From Trichostrongylus colubriformis (taxonomy: Eukaryota; Nematoda; Chromadorea; Rhabditida; Trichostrongylidae), in assembly GCA_963978905.1 (NCBI GenBank), contig OZ022261.1, positions 30,191,686 through 30,255,685 on the forward strand: a stretch of DNA of 64,000 nt. The letters are read 5' to 3'. The position numbers were made by a program, and so were the translations under genes. How positions within the stretch are numbered: the stretch's first letter is position 1; every line of letters starts with the position of its first letter. Positions 1 to 10,869 of the stretch are shown one piece after another. Under the pieces are notes generated by a model that saw only the letters and a program-made list of their open reading frames with translations, did no database searches and was not told the DNA's origin.

Positions 1-115
1 CAGGTTTTAGGCTGAAATTGAGTTGACAGCGTTGACGAGAAAGATCCAATCACAAAAACTCACAAAACAAATCACAAAAACTGAAGATCAAAAGGGGCAA
101 TAAGCAAAGTATTAC

Positions 116-1135
116 CACGATCCCATACTTCCGTATACGGCACATGGATAGTTCCGAACAGATATCCTCTGGAAGTTTGATCTGGAGTCCTCACTGACCA
201 CAGAAATGTACTGCGCTCGCTCTAAATGGCCAGTTTTAGGTTGGATAAATTAATTTGCAATGTTTTCTTTCTTCTGTACATCTATCTTTTACACCGAAAA
301 CTGGAAGTCACTTTCTGAATTGTACATCTATCTTTTACACCAGAAACTGGAAATCAATTTTCGAAGAATAGTTTCCGCACTAACCACTGAAATGAACCCC
401 ACTCGACCGAATTTCGACGGGTTATGTAGGTGTATCGGGAACGTTCTGATTTGGCTAGAAACTTGCATCCGGAAGCATGACATCCTGTAGAACGAGCTGC
501 AGGTGCTGGCTCCAAGTTGGAGTATTTAACTGAATTCGCTCATAGCTTATCCATAAGAGAGTCAATTGGAACCGAAAATGCCACGGTTCCAGGTTCGCTT
601 CCAAGTTAAATGCCACCGGAAATCACGTTTTCAATAACATGAAAATGAAAACCGGTGAGGTTGCTTCGGGTAACTAGTGTCACAGCTTCACTACTTATAT
701 TTATGTGTGTATTAATTTACATTCTTGCAACTTTTCAGAAGTAAATTTCAAAAAAAAAATAGTATAAGATACAAATTTGAACTAGGTGATCGTAGCGTTG
801 ACTGCCACTGCCCCTTTCATTTATACTGATGCCCGGACTGCGCTCATGGTGATGGAACAACCAAAGTTTAGCTCGAGAAACCATTGTTTCAAGCGTAGGA
901 GTGGGATAACCCAAGGAAACTCTTAAATAGTACTGGACGCCCTTTTCATGAACACTACCCGCATAATGTTCTGGGGGTTCCCGAGAAATATCGTAGAAAA
1001 GTGGCAATATTTTTCTACCGCCTGATAAATGAGAATTTTTCGGATTTTAAAAAGTCTCACCTTTGAATCACATTCCTTGTGACAATTGCAGAACTCAATC
1101 ACAGTTAACAGTAGAATAAATCGAAGTGTCTTCAT
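116..1135 (-). CDS. TIKI/TraB-like secreted protein, 5' two exons (partial)
   Basis: Exon 1 is 1061-1135 (25 codons) and exon 2 is 116-221 (106 bases). Exon 1 encodes a signal peptide, [18 protein letters not shown], followed by HKECDSK, and ends at an AAG|gtgaga donor in phase 0. Exon 2 begins after a catttag acceptor in phase 0 and ends at a G|gtaata donor in phase 1. Exon 2 encodes [15 protein letters not shown] and then the hallmark [14 protein letters not shown]. The GTIH stretch is the GxxH motif of TraB/TIKI proteins, membrane-anchored or secreted metalloproteases that in vertebrates trim Wnt N-termini. Layout and motif match the N-terminus of TIKI (TRABD2) proteins. The remaining exons lie beyond the left window edge. 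The 839-base intron is almost repeat-free. Family is judged from one strong motif plus the signal peptide; substrate is unknown. This is the apparently functional partner of the decayed copy at 6603-7947. Confidence 0.72.
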
Positions 1136-1782
1136 CGATCTTAGCCCGTCATATTACCATGGAAAGAATAACGCATCGGAGCAGATCGACTCAGTTGCTG
1201 GTGGGAAGAGTTTGCCAGTAGGGCAACAAGGGTCAGAGTGGATTAAGTGGTCTGCGAATGTTATAACAAGGCGAGAATGGCGATGTGGGCAAATAACGCT
1301 GATGGGCGGGACAATGAATTTGGTGACCACTCGGAGGGCAGCTACGTCTATCAAAGAGACTTGTTACAGTATTGTGATTATGAATTATGAAACTATGATT
1401 ATGTATTACGATTACTATGATACAGTATTATGATGATTATTATCGATTGCATTTACGTCAGGTGCATATATAAATCATTTAATTATTGCATATCTTCAAA
1501 CAGGAACAGAACAACAAACAACTAAAAGACTAGAAACAAACAGTCAAGCAAAATAAACAAACACAACTCAACGATCTTTTAGGTCTCAATGTCAGATAAA
1601 AATCGAAAGTAAACTATGGCAGCCTTCAAGGTGAATATTCGTTTTTGCAATGCTTTGTAAGCTGACTTTAACTGAAGAAAGAAAATGAATTAAGGAGCAG
1701 AAGGAACCACTCATTACATAAAGCTGAAAATGGACAAAGGACAAGGGGACTCGCTCTACAAAACGCTACTATCTGTTACTAC

Positions 1783-1840
1783 AAGGATGCTGAGTTATGG
1801 GCAAAAGCTTCGGTGTCGGACGGGTCTCGGACCCATACTC
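1783..1840 (-). repeat. tRNA-derived (SINE-like) fragment, copy 1
   Basis: On the minus strand this reads like the T-arm and acceptor end of a tRNA (GTCCGAGACCCGTCCGACACC) and then a tail ending in CCATAACTCAGCATCC. A second copy lies at 54211-54264 in the same orientation. No matching 5' half is seen, so neither is a functional tRNA gene. Confidence 0.4.
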
Positions 1841-1969
1841 ACGTTATACGTGTGAGTGCTGATAAGCTATGGTAAAAATTTAATTCAGAAGCTGAGTTAA
1901 AGTGACAGGGTGTAGGTAGTGTGATGAATAAATGAATAAATCATTTGTATCGTACGTGGCCCCGAATTC

Positions 1970-2316
1970 TTTTACAAATTCTTAACTGGTGTTTGAGGAG
2001 TCGCGTCGCCCTTTTGACAAATTCGGTTTTCCTCCACAACTCGAAGATTTTCGACGACTCGTTCGAATAAAGGTGCGGAAATTTTCTCATTAGTCCGCTG
2101 AAATAAGGATGAAGTGCCATGATGAAGTAGTGAGTGTAGAATGGTATCGAAAGTACTTGAAAATCGGTTCCGGACGGATAAAAACTGAACGTTTCGTTTT
2201 GTAGAGCAGAAAAATCTTTCGAATGATATATAGAATGCTACACAAACTTGTAATTCTATAGAAAAAAGCTCGTTTGGAAAAAAGCGACACCACCGTGGAA
2301 TGACCCAGTATGAAAG
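1970..2316. mobile_element. Diverged relative of the 3152-4188 element
   Basis: This has the CCACAACTCG-GATTTT interior and the right end (TTTTGTAGAGCAG to GGAATGACCCAGTA) of the larger fold-back element, but only one arm. It may represent the ancestral non-palindromic form or a truncated copy. Confidence 0.5.
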
Positions 2317-3151
2317 TCACCGTTCTAAGGATTGGGGAAAAATTGGTAGGGAAACAAAAAGCGATGCTGATTTTGGCAACCCTCCCATTACAGCATCACC
2401 TCTTTTGTTGATGGAACCATCACGTTAAGTACTGCAATTAGGGGGAATGTCTGCCGTGGTACTGTAAAACAGCTGTACGCCTAAGAAAACACAATCAAAT
2501 AGGGACGATCGCTAATGCATTACGATTGGCAAACAGTAACTGTTGCAACCAAGGCTAAATGTCACGAGGTCTACTATCTCTGCGATTCCGTGCAATTAAA
2601 AGCATCAGCAGCACTGCAAGGCAAATGTTTGTGGCAATTATGAAGTGGAATGACATGAGCCAAGTTCTCAACAAAGTCTATAACATATTTTTGATATAGC
2701 ACCTTAATTTCCCTCTGAACAAAAGAAGGGAAGAAGGGCTGATCATTCTCTCAAGTGGTTAGTATTTTTCCTTAATACCCCCTCTTGGTCTCGTGCTTGA
2801 TCGTTCTCGAGAAGAGTTGAAATTCTTTTGCTATTGCAATACTTGTTTGGGAATCGTCCATGAGAGGAAATTCCATGATAACAGATTATCCGTGTGCTGC
2901 TTTGCCAAACGAGGTTTTTAGGTAAATCGATCTTATTAATGGTCTGAGGTTTCAACCTTTTCGTCACCTTCGGAGGCCCAAAACGTTGCTCGAAGCTCGC
3001 TCACCCGTGACTTACCCGGTCGAGCGCCAAAACCCCATTTCGGACTTACCCACACAATCCATGGAGACGTCGAGTAGACGAAAGAAAGAAATCGAACTCA
3101 CCCCGTGATCCACCGCGAGTGGTAGGACGTCGCTATCAACTCCTGTTAGTA

Positions 3152-4188
3152 TTGGGTCATTCCATAAGTAGTGCCGTTCTTTTTCAAGCAAAAATTCTTG
3201 CCGTAAAACCACAAGTTTTTGCAGCATATTATACACCATTCGGAAGGAAATTTTCTGCTCTACAAAATGACATGTTTAGTTTTCGAGTATGTTAGAATGG
3301 CGCCGACATTTAGCCCGGCGAAGAAGTAGGTCCAGCAGACAAAAATTGGCCAAACCGGCAATCAATTAAAACGCTATATTTTACTTAAGGAAAACTAACC
3401 AATCATGTGTTCCGTACTTAGCCCCGACCTTTCCTGCAAGTTCCACCAGTCGGTTGCTCAAAAAGTCACGCCACTGTTTTTCCACATTTAGTTTTTCCGC
3501 CACAACTCGGTGATTTTAGACAATTTCTTTGAATCAAGGCAAGAAAATTTTCCCAACCAATCAGTTGATAGAGTGGTGAAATGTTGAGAGCAGGTGGTGG
3601 GTAGGAATAGGGAAATACCACCGATCGGATTCTTAAACTTTCCCAAGGGAAAAATATATTGTAAAAAATGTCAACTGGACCCCTATCCCATAGTATCAAA
3701 ACTCAATCTGAATCGCAGCCAAGACAAACTGAAAGGATGTTTTCGATATAGCAGAAAACGTTCTCAGAAGTGATCCACAAAACAACTCCAAGAAAGGAGT
3801 CTGAAGAAAAAATTTCATTTTGAATAAGTGTGGATGCTTCAAAAAAAAAAAGGTTTTAGAAAAAGAACGACACGACTTCTTGACCAACTAAATATTGGAA
3901 ATTGTAGAAGAGGTCAGGACTAAGTATGCGACACATGACTGGTTGATTTTCCCAAAGTGAAATATAGTGTTTCAATTGATTGCCGGTTTGGCCAATTTTT
4001 GTCGGCTGGACCTACCTCTTCGCCAGCCTAAATGTCGGCCCCATTCTAACAAACTCAAAAACTAAACATGTCATTTTGTAGAGCAGGAGAACCTCTTTCA
4101 AATGATATATGACATGTTGCAAAAACTCGTAATTTCATAGGAAAAATTCATGCTTGAAAAAAACGACACTACTTATGGAATGACCCAA
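3152..4188. mobile_element. Fold-back DNA transposon, TTGGGTCATTCC termini
   Basis: Terminal inverted arms of about 225 bases (3152-3380 and 3966-4188) start TTGGGTCATTCCATAAGTAG and are flanked by TA on both sides, as expected for Tc1/mariner-type insertion. The centre (3450-3900) carries no intact transposase. It is non-autonomous. Confidence 0.75.
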
Positions 4189-4746
4189 TATAATGTGCGA
4201 CTGGTAATTACTACACAATGGTAATGACAATCGAAACATCAGACCATTAATAAAATTGATTCACCTAAAAACGTGGTTCAGACTGATTCACTTAAAAACA
4301 TGGTTCAGCAAAGCAGCACACGTATAATATGAGCATGACGCCGAGGTTTCAAGAATACAGAACTTGTGGAATTCCATGATTATAATTCTTTTTATAGTCA
4401 CTCCACTAGATATGTAAATGATAAGAAACTCGAAAAGAACCAATAAACTTCGTTGTTCCAAAGCAGCTGGCAGAAGTGCAGTTCAAATTTTCAGTGTTGG
4501 TTAGTCTCACTCTGCTTCGCTGACCACATGGATTTCGCCTCTTTACTTCTAGAGCCCTCGTGACCGCGCCCTCTCGTCTGCCCCACCCCGTCGGAAGTCA
4601 CCTCGAAGAGGCTGTATCTCAATCGGATTCCCGTGAAACTTGGCACGCGGCCCTTAGTAAGCAAATATGATATAAATATAGGTGATAAAAGAACTTGATT
4701 TTTATGAATGATTCCTGTAAGCATTGCAGTGCGTGTATATGCAGTG

Positions 4747-4984
4747 CGGTGTGTACCCTTACGTCAGGATGCCGCACCGCGGCATGTCGCAAGCGAAGCA
4801 ATGCGGACGAGCTAAAGGGGCCATGTTGTTGGGTCCCGAAGCGACAAGTCTACTACGCACCGCACCCCTAGCATTACCGTGTAATCGTTCTGAGACCCAA
4901 CTACCGCGAAGTGCATAGCTCGCACACACTGCGTCACGCGCCGCTCGTCGCCGTGCGGCATCCTGACGTAAGGGTACACACCCG
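4747..4984. mobile_element. Palindromic MITE, GTGTGTACCC-type termini, 5-base target duplication
   Basis: Ends read CGGTGTGTACCCTTACGTCA on the left and the reverse complement with one extra G on the right. The element is flanked by direct CAGTG repeats (4742-4746, 4985-4989). It is GC-rich and about 238 bases long, and defines the commonest repeat family in the window (for example 6896-7137, 21263-21493, 34865-35045, 62556-62790). Confidence 0.75.
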
Positions 4985-4997
4985 CAGTGGGGAGACG

Positions 4998-5143
4998 GTC
5001 GTTTGGCGCGGCCCCTTGGAGCTAATTTGCCAATGGGGTACTGCCAAAGCTCCTCCCCTAAAAAGGCTTAGGTAAATCTGGGAGGGTCCAGACGGCCCAT
5101 GCGCCCCATTGGCAAATTAGCTGCAAGGACCGCGACAAACGAC
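4998..5143. repeat. Small inverted-repeat element next to a C17 tract
   Basis: Arms begin GTCGTTTGGCGCGG and end CCGCGACAAACGAC, with TTGCCAATGGGG / CCCCATTGGCAA inside. It is followed at 5149-5165 by a run of 17 C. Confidence 0.65.
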
Positions 5144-5694
5144 ATACACCCCCCCCCCCCCCCCCGCAGTGCAGTAGTGTAATATTAAAGTGTATGAGAA
5201 TACTTGAACACTTTGACTATACACATTTGCTAACAACCTCACATCTATGTATAAAATGAACACGGCGTGTAATTTTTCGTGTTGCATCACTAACAGAGTA
5301 GTGCAATACATGATAAAGTGCCATCGCTGCTGCCTTGACTTTCACGCATAGTTCATGAGACTGTTCCCTAGAAAATAATTTCGCTTCAAATCTGACATCT
5401 TTTCGAAAGCTACAATTCGGTCTACGCGATTTACAAAGTGATGATATCCTCTCTGGAAAGCGGTACTCGGAATACAAGGATGATATAGAAGGGCTATTAA
5501 AGGGTGAAGCGCACTAATGTGAAAACACTCCATTTTCACCTCATCGCGGTGTTCTTCCTGCATAACAGCACCATGTGGGAGCTACTATGCACGTTCTTGC
5601 ATGCATGCCTCGTTCGAATTCACATTTACGTTGGTTTCAAACAAAACGACAAAGCTTCAACTTCGAATGCAGCGGTTCTCTTCCGTTCATACAC

Positions 5695-6075
5695 TTGAAG
5701 GCATCGGGAAGAATAAGCAGGAAGTGAGAACTGGGATTACATGTCCTCTGAAAACAGACCTTTTACTTCAGAAAGGTTATGTGTGGCGAAACGCGCATTG
5801 AAAAAGCGCGGTTTGGGGTCTCATGCCATCCTACAGCACGGTATGTTGTGCTGCAGGTCATCGGCCGGGCGAGATGTGGGCGAGCGTGGAACAACGCTTG
5901 CCGCTGGCTGGTTTAGCCTCCGCCCGTCTGCAATCTACCCTGGCTAGTGACGCTTTTCGGGTTCCTATTCTTAGGTTTTCTTGACCTTTTATTCGTTCTT
6001 TCGATACTCGTGCGCTGCTGAGCACAGCTACTTTCATACTCCTCAATCTGCCGAATTTACCGCTGAAAGAACTGT
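5695..6075 (+). repeat. Dispersed ~400-base repeat family (CCTCTGAA...TACTTCAGA), copy
   Basis: This shares an ordered set of blocks with 9428-9866, 16200-16590, 47238-47620, and in diverged or inverted form 24790-25240 and 39960-40530: ACATGTNCTCTGAA, CTACTTCAGA, a GC-rich centre, then TTCGGGTTCCTATT and CTGAGCACNNCTACTTTC. There is no coding potential common to the copies. Type of element unknown. Confidence 0.6.
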
Positions 6076-6602
6076 AAGCAACTGAAGTGCGGCTAAACGA
6101 AACTTAAGTAACCAACTAAAGTACTAAGCAGTACTATGGCCCCCTGTCAGTCGTCACTTGCGCACTGCGGAATTAATTCCCAGGTGAACCAACAAAGTCG
6201 TGCATGCAGATGGGAAGTAAGCCTCCTGTGGAGCATGTACCGGGTGTAAGACATGTGGACAAGTTCGATACAGATGAACAGTCATAGCCGTAATCGAAAT
6301 CGAGACCATCTCAGGAGTCATGCTCACTTTTACACCCATTCCTCTAAGATTCTACTGCACATTTCTGGACCTTCCAGCAAGCCTACAATGGGGTCCTCTA
6401 GTTGCTACTCCTCCATGTTCGCCGAAAAATAGTAAGAAAAAACAGCTACGATAGCTTTCTGATGACACAAGCTCAGCTCTAGGCGAATGCGTGCTCGCAA
6501 TCTCGAAAATAAAGGATTTAGGAAAGGAACATGAAGAGAGCAGTGACTTGTTTCAAAAACTAAAATACAAACTTCGAGGATGAAGAAGTACAGTTTAAAG
6601 TG

Positions 6603-7947
6603 TGATTTACACCTCGATTTATTCTATTGCAAACTGTGATCAAATTCTGCAATTGTCACTAGCAATGTGATTAAAAGGTGAAGCTTTTTTGAGTCAAAAA
6701 TTTTTCGTTTACTGGGCTGTAAATATATATTGACACATTTTTAAGGAATTTTTCTGGAACCCGCATATTTTGTGGGTGTTCATAAAGGGCGTCCAGTATT
6801 ATCGATGAGTTTCCTTGGGTTGTTCCACTCTCTACGCCTGAATCAGTGATTTCTCGAGCTAAACTACGGTTGTTCCAGCTTCATGAACGCAGTTCAGGGG
6901 GTGTGTGCAGATATGACAGCGAATCGCGTGGCCGCCCGCGGCGAGCGGCGCGGCGGGTGCGAGTGCCAGTGGCAGGGCATGGCAGCCTTCAAGCGAAGCA
7001 GTGTGGCATGGGTGAAGCGCAGAAGTGACGCAGCCACGCTCTGCCGGGCTACCAAGAGCAATCGATTCGCAAGTCGTACTGGTGGCGCCAGGAGTGAAAC
7101 GCCGCCAAGCGATTCGCGTCATATCTGCACACACCCTAGTTCGGGCAATAGTATATAGGAGAGGGGTCGTGCCATCAACACTACAATGAGCTAGTTCAAA
7201 TTTGCATCCCATCTAATTTTTCCACTATTTGAAGTTAACTTTTTAAGAGTTGCAAGTTTTAAAGTTAGATATAACTTAATACACGAATACAAGCAAGTAT
7301 GAGTAGTGAAACCCCGACACTAGGCACACGAAGCAACCTCACTAGCTCTCATTTTGATGCGATTGAAGAAGTGATTTTCGGTGCCTTTTGATTTGGAAGC
7401 GAATTTGGACCCGTGGTAGTTTGACACGCAGAACACTCGATTACCTCGAATGACCATCTGGTGTACGCGCCGCAGGTAGATCTTCACATTCCTGTGGCAC
7501 GAAAGACAGGTGCTTTCTCTTTGAGAGCAAGGCTTTTCCACTCAGAAGGTAGAATGACTTCTATGGATGAATTATGAGCAAATTCAGCGAATTACTCCAA
7601 TTTGGAGCCAGCACCTGTGGCGCGTTCTACAGGATGTCATTCCTCCGGATGCACGTTTCTAGCCAAATCGGAACGTTCTCAAAAGTCACCTAGGCGACCC
7701 ATTAAAATTCGGGCTGGTGGGGTTGCTTTTGGTGAATAGCGCAGAAACTATTTTTCAAAAATTGACTTCCAGTTTCTGGTGAAAAAATAGATAAGAGGAA
7801 AATACTGCAAATTTCATCCAACCGTGGTATTGCCAATCAAGAGCGAGCGCAGTACATTTCTGTGGTCAGTGAAGAGCCCAGATCAAACTGCTAGAGGATA
7901 TCTGTTCGGAACTATCCATGTGCCGTATACGGAAGTATGGGATCGTG
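6603..7947 (+). pseudogene. Decayed inverted copy of the TIKI/TraB-like 5' exons
   Basis: This is the mirror-image paralogue of 116-1135. Exon 1 equivalent is 6603-6677 (75 bases, no indels against the left copy). Its initiator position reads TGA instead of ATG, the CAC AAG pair has become CAC TAG, and a Ser codon has become TAA. The donor AAAAG|gtgaag survives. Exon 2 equivalent is 7842-7947 (106 bases) and is still open, encoding [19 protein letters not shown] then [14 protein letters not shown], with Arg/Lys, Thr/Ser and Ser/Ala differences from the left copy. The intron holds a 242-base miniature transposon at 6896-7137 that the left intron lacks. Exon 2 could still be used with another first exon, but none is visible, so a pseudogene is the simplest reading. 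Confidence 0.7.
6896..7137. mobile_element. MITE inserted in the pseudogene intron
   Basis: Ends are AGGG(GG)TGTGTGCAGATATGAC in inverted orientation. It is flanked by AGTTC at 6891-6895 and 7138-7142. The paralogous left-arm intron shows the uninterrupted site (GCAGTCCGGG), so the insertion boundaries and 5-base duplication are directly visible. Confidence 0.8.
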
Positions 7948-8032
7948 GTAATACTTTGCTTATAGCCCCTTTTGATCGCCGGTTTCTGAGTCTCTCGTCA
8001 GCGCTGTCAACTCAATTTCAGCATAAAACCTG

Positions 8033-10600
8033 AAATTGGAGACACTCTATGTCAAAACTTCATTTCGTTGACGTGTCTGGAAGTTCCCACTTTCAACATG
8101 GAGGTGTTAGAGGGCCTTCGTTAGGTGTAAGCACTTCAATAGCTTTAACGGGAAACCAGTCTGACGCTTTGTTAAGTATGCGGAAAGGGCTAAATGCACA
8201 TTTTAGAGTAGCTATTCGCACCTCGACTGCTTTGTTCTGCGCAACTAATTTAGCATGATGGGGAGCTGGAAGCAACTCAACCGCACGTCGCATTCTACTT
8301 TTTCAACAATACTCCTGGGTTCTATACCCACATTTGACGGGAAATTGCCTCGTATTCGAATATTGAGCTGCAAGGAAATTTTTGCAACGTTTTTGTAGCT
8401 TTTTTCACAAAAGTCCTTCACACCAGACGTACACCCTAATCATCGAAAAATAAATTTGCTTTCCTAATATTTAATTATGCTCACACACTAAGATACATAT
8501 TTATTTATTTACTTATTTAATACACCAAAACTGGTGTGCACAAGGGTAATTGCACATATGCTCAGAATCTGAACGTTGGAAATTGAAAAAGCCATTTTTT
8601 ACTCGGACGAACGATAAAAATCTAAAATCAGTTAATAGTGGTGCGGGGAGCCACAGTGCACTCGTTCGCGCTAATGCCCGGGCTGTAGTTTTGAAAAGGG
8701 TGGAACCGAACCTGAATCCCATCGCTTGAGGTCCCCCTATGCGTGTTCGCCGTAGATTCGTTCATTTGGGTTGAGTTGTCAGAAAGCCCGTATTGCCCTT
8801 TGGGTATGGAACCAAGATCTTGCCTTGGGCTCGTGCTCGCACTTGCTGCAGTTTTTTTCCTTGCAAGCTGGATAGGCTCCCAAAAATCCGTGACACACTG
8901 AAATGTAGGTATATGAATAAACGAACCGAAGTCCATCTCGAAGACAGGCCATCTTTCATCGTGGGCGGGAAAGTGGAACAATCCAGATGAACTACTTAAA
9001 GGAACCGGAAGGGGACAAGAGGAAGATGCGAAGAAATGAGCATTTTGTAACGAACACTGAAGGTTAGAAGCGATAATCGGTGAAAAAAACCGGATTCAAA
9101 AGCGCGACGCTGTGGTGTGTATTCGCATCCCATTCGCATCAGCGCATCCATTCCGCGTTGTGCGCTGTAGGAGACGGGCCGCGAGCCAACCTTGTTGTAG
9201 TACCTGACTCCCAGAGCAGTGGAGTGGCCATTCCCAACTACATTAACATTCATGTAAGTACATCTAGAAGCAATATCAGAAAGAACAGAGGAAAAAGTAG
9301 AAGGGAAACAAAACAACTCTATAATGGAAACATCTGCTCTTGGCACCATACCAAGGCGTCAAATTGGCGAGTTTGTGCAATGCGGTCACTTAAACTCGTC
9401 CACACTACGTCTGTTCTACGGTATGCCAAAATTACCCCTTCCGGTGTCTTTAAAGGCACCATTAGGGATAAGGGAAAACTGAGATCTGGAAGTACATGTT
9501 CTCTGAAACGAACCTTCTACTTCAGAGGCGGTCACATGTGGTGCAAATCGCATAAAAAAATGCGACTTGGGGTCTAGTGGCGGCCCCGCAGCTCGTCATG
9601 CCGTTATGCCGTTATGCGCGCGGGGGAGTCGACGTGGAGAGGCGGGACAACAATCGCGGCCGGCTGGTTGAGACTCTGGCCTGTCTTCACTCCACTCCGA
9701 GCAGAGACGCAGAGGACGAGAGCGAGGAGGGGGAATTTCGGGTTCCTATTTATTGGTTTTTTCGCCGTTTTATGTCGTTCTTTCTCCACTGTTATATTAC
9801 TGAGCACCTCTACTTTCGTAATCCCCCAATTTGCCAAAATTGCCCCTAACGGTGTCTTTAATACTGGGTCCATTAAATATACCTCACCCACACAAATTTC
9901 TGGAAATTCCCAAAAAATTTTGGAAAAAAATGTCGATATAGTTCCCTTACAATCTAAGAATAGACCGTGGCTCGACAGTACTATTTGTACACAGATTATA
10001 ATTGCGACAAGCAGCACCTGCTATGATAATAAGCGTTTCATAAAAGCTTCTTCGTGTGGAGTTACAGGCCATTTGCGACTTTTTGCGAGTGCGTTGCCAT
10101 AAGTGCAGGAGCAACACGATATGTGCTGAAGTCACTCATCCTGCAATAATATGTTACAATTCAAATGTATATATCATTAGCGAATGTGTCCTACCTTACA
10201 GTCCTGCCAAAATACAATGGCGATATTGACAGTCCACGATCGCTTGCCAATCACACTGTGGTGCAGCTGATAATATCTTCAGTGATAAACGGCCATCGTT
10301 CACTCCGAAATTCCCTCTAAAGCTTCAATGGGCACTGCGTTCTCAGCGTTTATTAATCAGTACAGTAAAAAATTCATCGCTGCGTGATGTTATTCTTCAA
10401 TTTTTCGTTCATTGATCACGGTCGCGCCATCGCTTAAAAGTTTTTGAGAGTGCGCTTTATCAGGATGCAAACAGAAAACCTTTCTGTTTGGCTGTTCACA
10501 GAAGTTCCTTCTGCTACTGCACAGCTTTTTAATGTGCCACAGTCCCTTTCCGCTCACTTATAGAGCGATTCGACTGTATCTCTATCTAATCACCTATAGT
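8033..10600. other. Intergenic, repeat copy at 9428-9866, no gene recognised
   Basis: 8033-9420 is mostly unique with open frames on both strands but no convincing splice-linked coding exon. 9428-9866 is a copy of the dispersed ~400-base family, flanked by ACCCCTTCCGGTGTCTTTAA-like ends. 9870-10600 is unremarkable. Confidence 0.45.
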
Positions 10601-10616
10601 GCGGGTGCGGACGTAT

Positions 10617-10857
10617 GGGTGGGGTCCACGAGGTCGAATTTCCGCTTCGCGGCGTTTCACTCGCGGCGCCCCCGTACGACTCGCCGTATCGATTGCCCTT
10701 GATCGGCCGGCTGAGCGTGACTGCGTCACGTCTGCGCTTTCCACCCATACCACACTGCCTCGCTTGAAGTCTGCCATCCCCTGCCACTGGCACTCGCACC
10801 CGCTGTGCCGCTCATCGCGCGCGGCCGCGCGGAAATTCGACCTCGTGGACCCCACCC
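10617..10857. mobile_element. GC-rich palindromic MITE (GGTGGGGTCCACGAGG ends)
   Basis: Inverted ends GGTGGGGTCCACGAGGTCGA / reverse complement at the right. The interior carries GCGTGACTGCGTCACG and the TGGCACTCGCACCCG block shared with 6896-7137 and 13850-14040. The overlapping open frames on both strands are by-products of GC-rich symmetry. Confidence 0.65.
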
Positions 10858-10869
10858 CGGACGTATGAA

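Larger units (their letters stand above)
1136..3149. other. Repeat-bearing spacer, no gene recognised
   Basis: This is the 5' flank of the TIKI-like gene. Open frames on both strands around 1090-1430 look non-coding. The stretch holds a tRNA-derived fragment at 1783-1840 and a diverged transposon piece at about 1970-2316. The rest is AT-rich unique sequence. Confidence 0.5.
1..8032. repeat. Inverted gene duplication with arms 1-1135 and 6603-8032
   Basis: Position 1 onward is the reverse complement of sequence ending at 8032. The arms cover both exons, the intron between them and about 100 bases of the following intron, with scattered substitutions and small indels. Exons point outward, so the putative promoters face each other across about 5.5 kb of repeats. 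The left arm may extend beyond the window. The match follows coding exons, so this is a gene-segment duplication and not transposon termini. Confidence 0.8.

Noticed and set aside
9614..10102. 162-codon plus frame overlapping a 137-codon minus frame
   Set aside because: Both lie over a dispersed repeat copy whose other copies are not open; no splice context or family.
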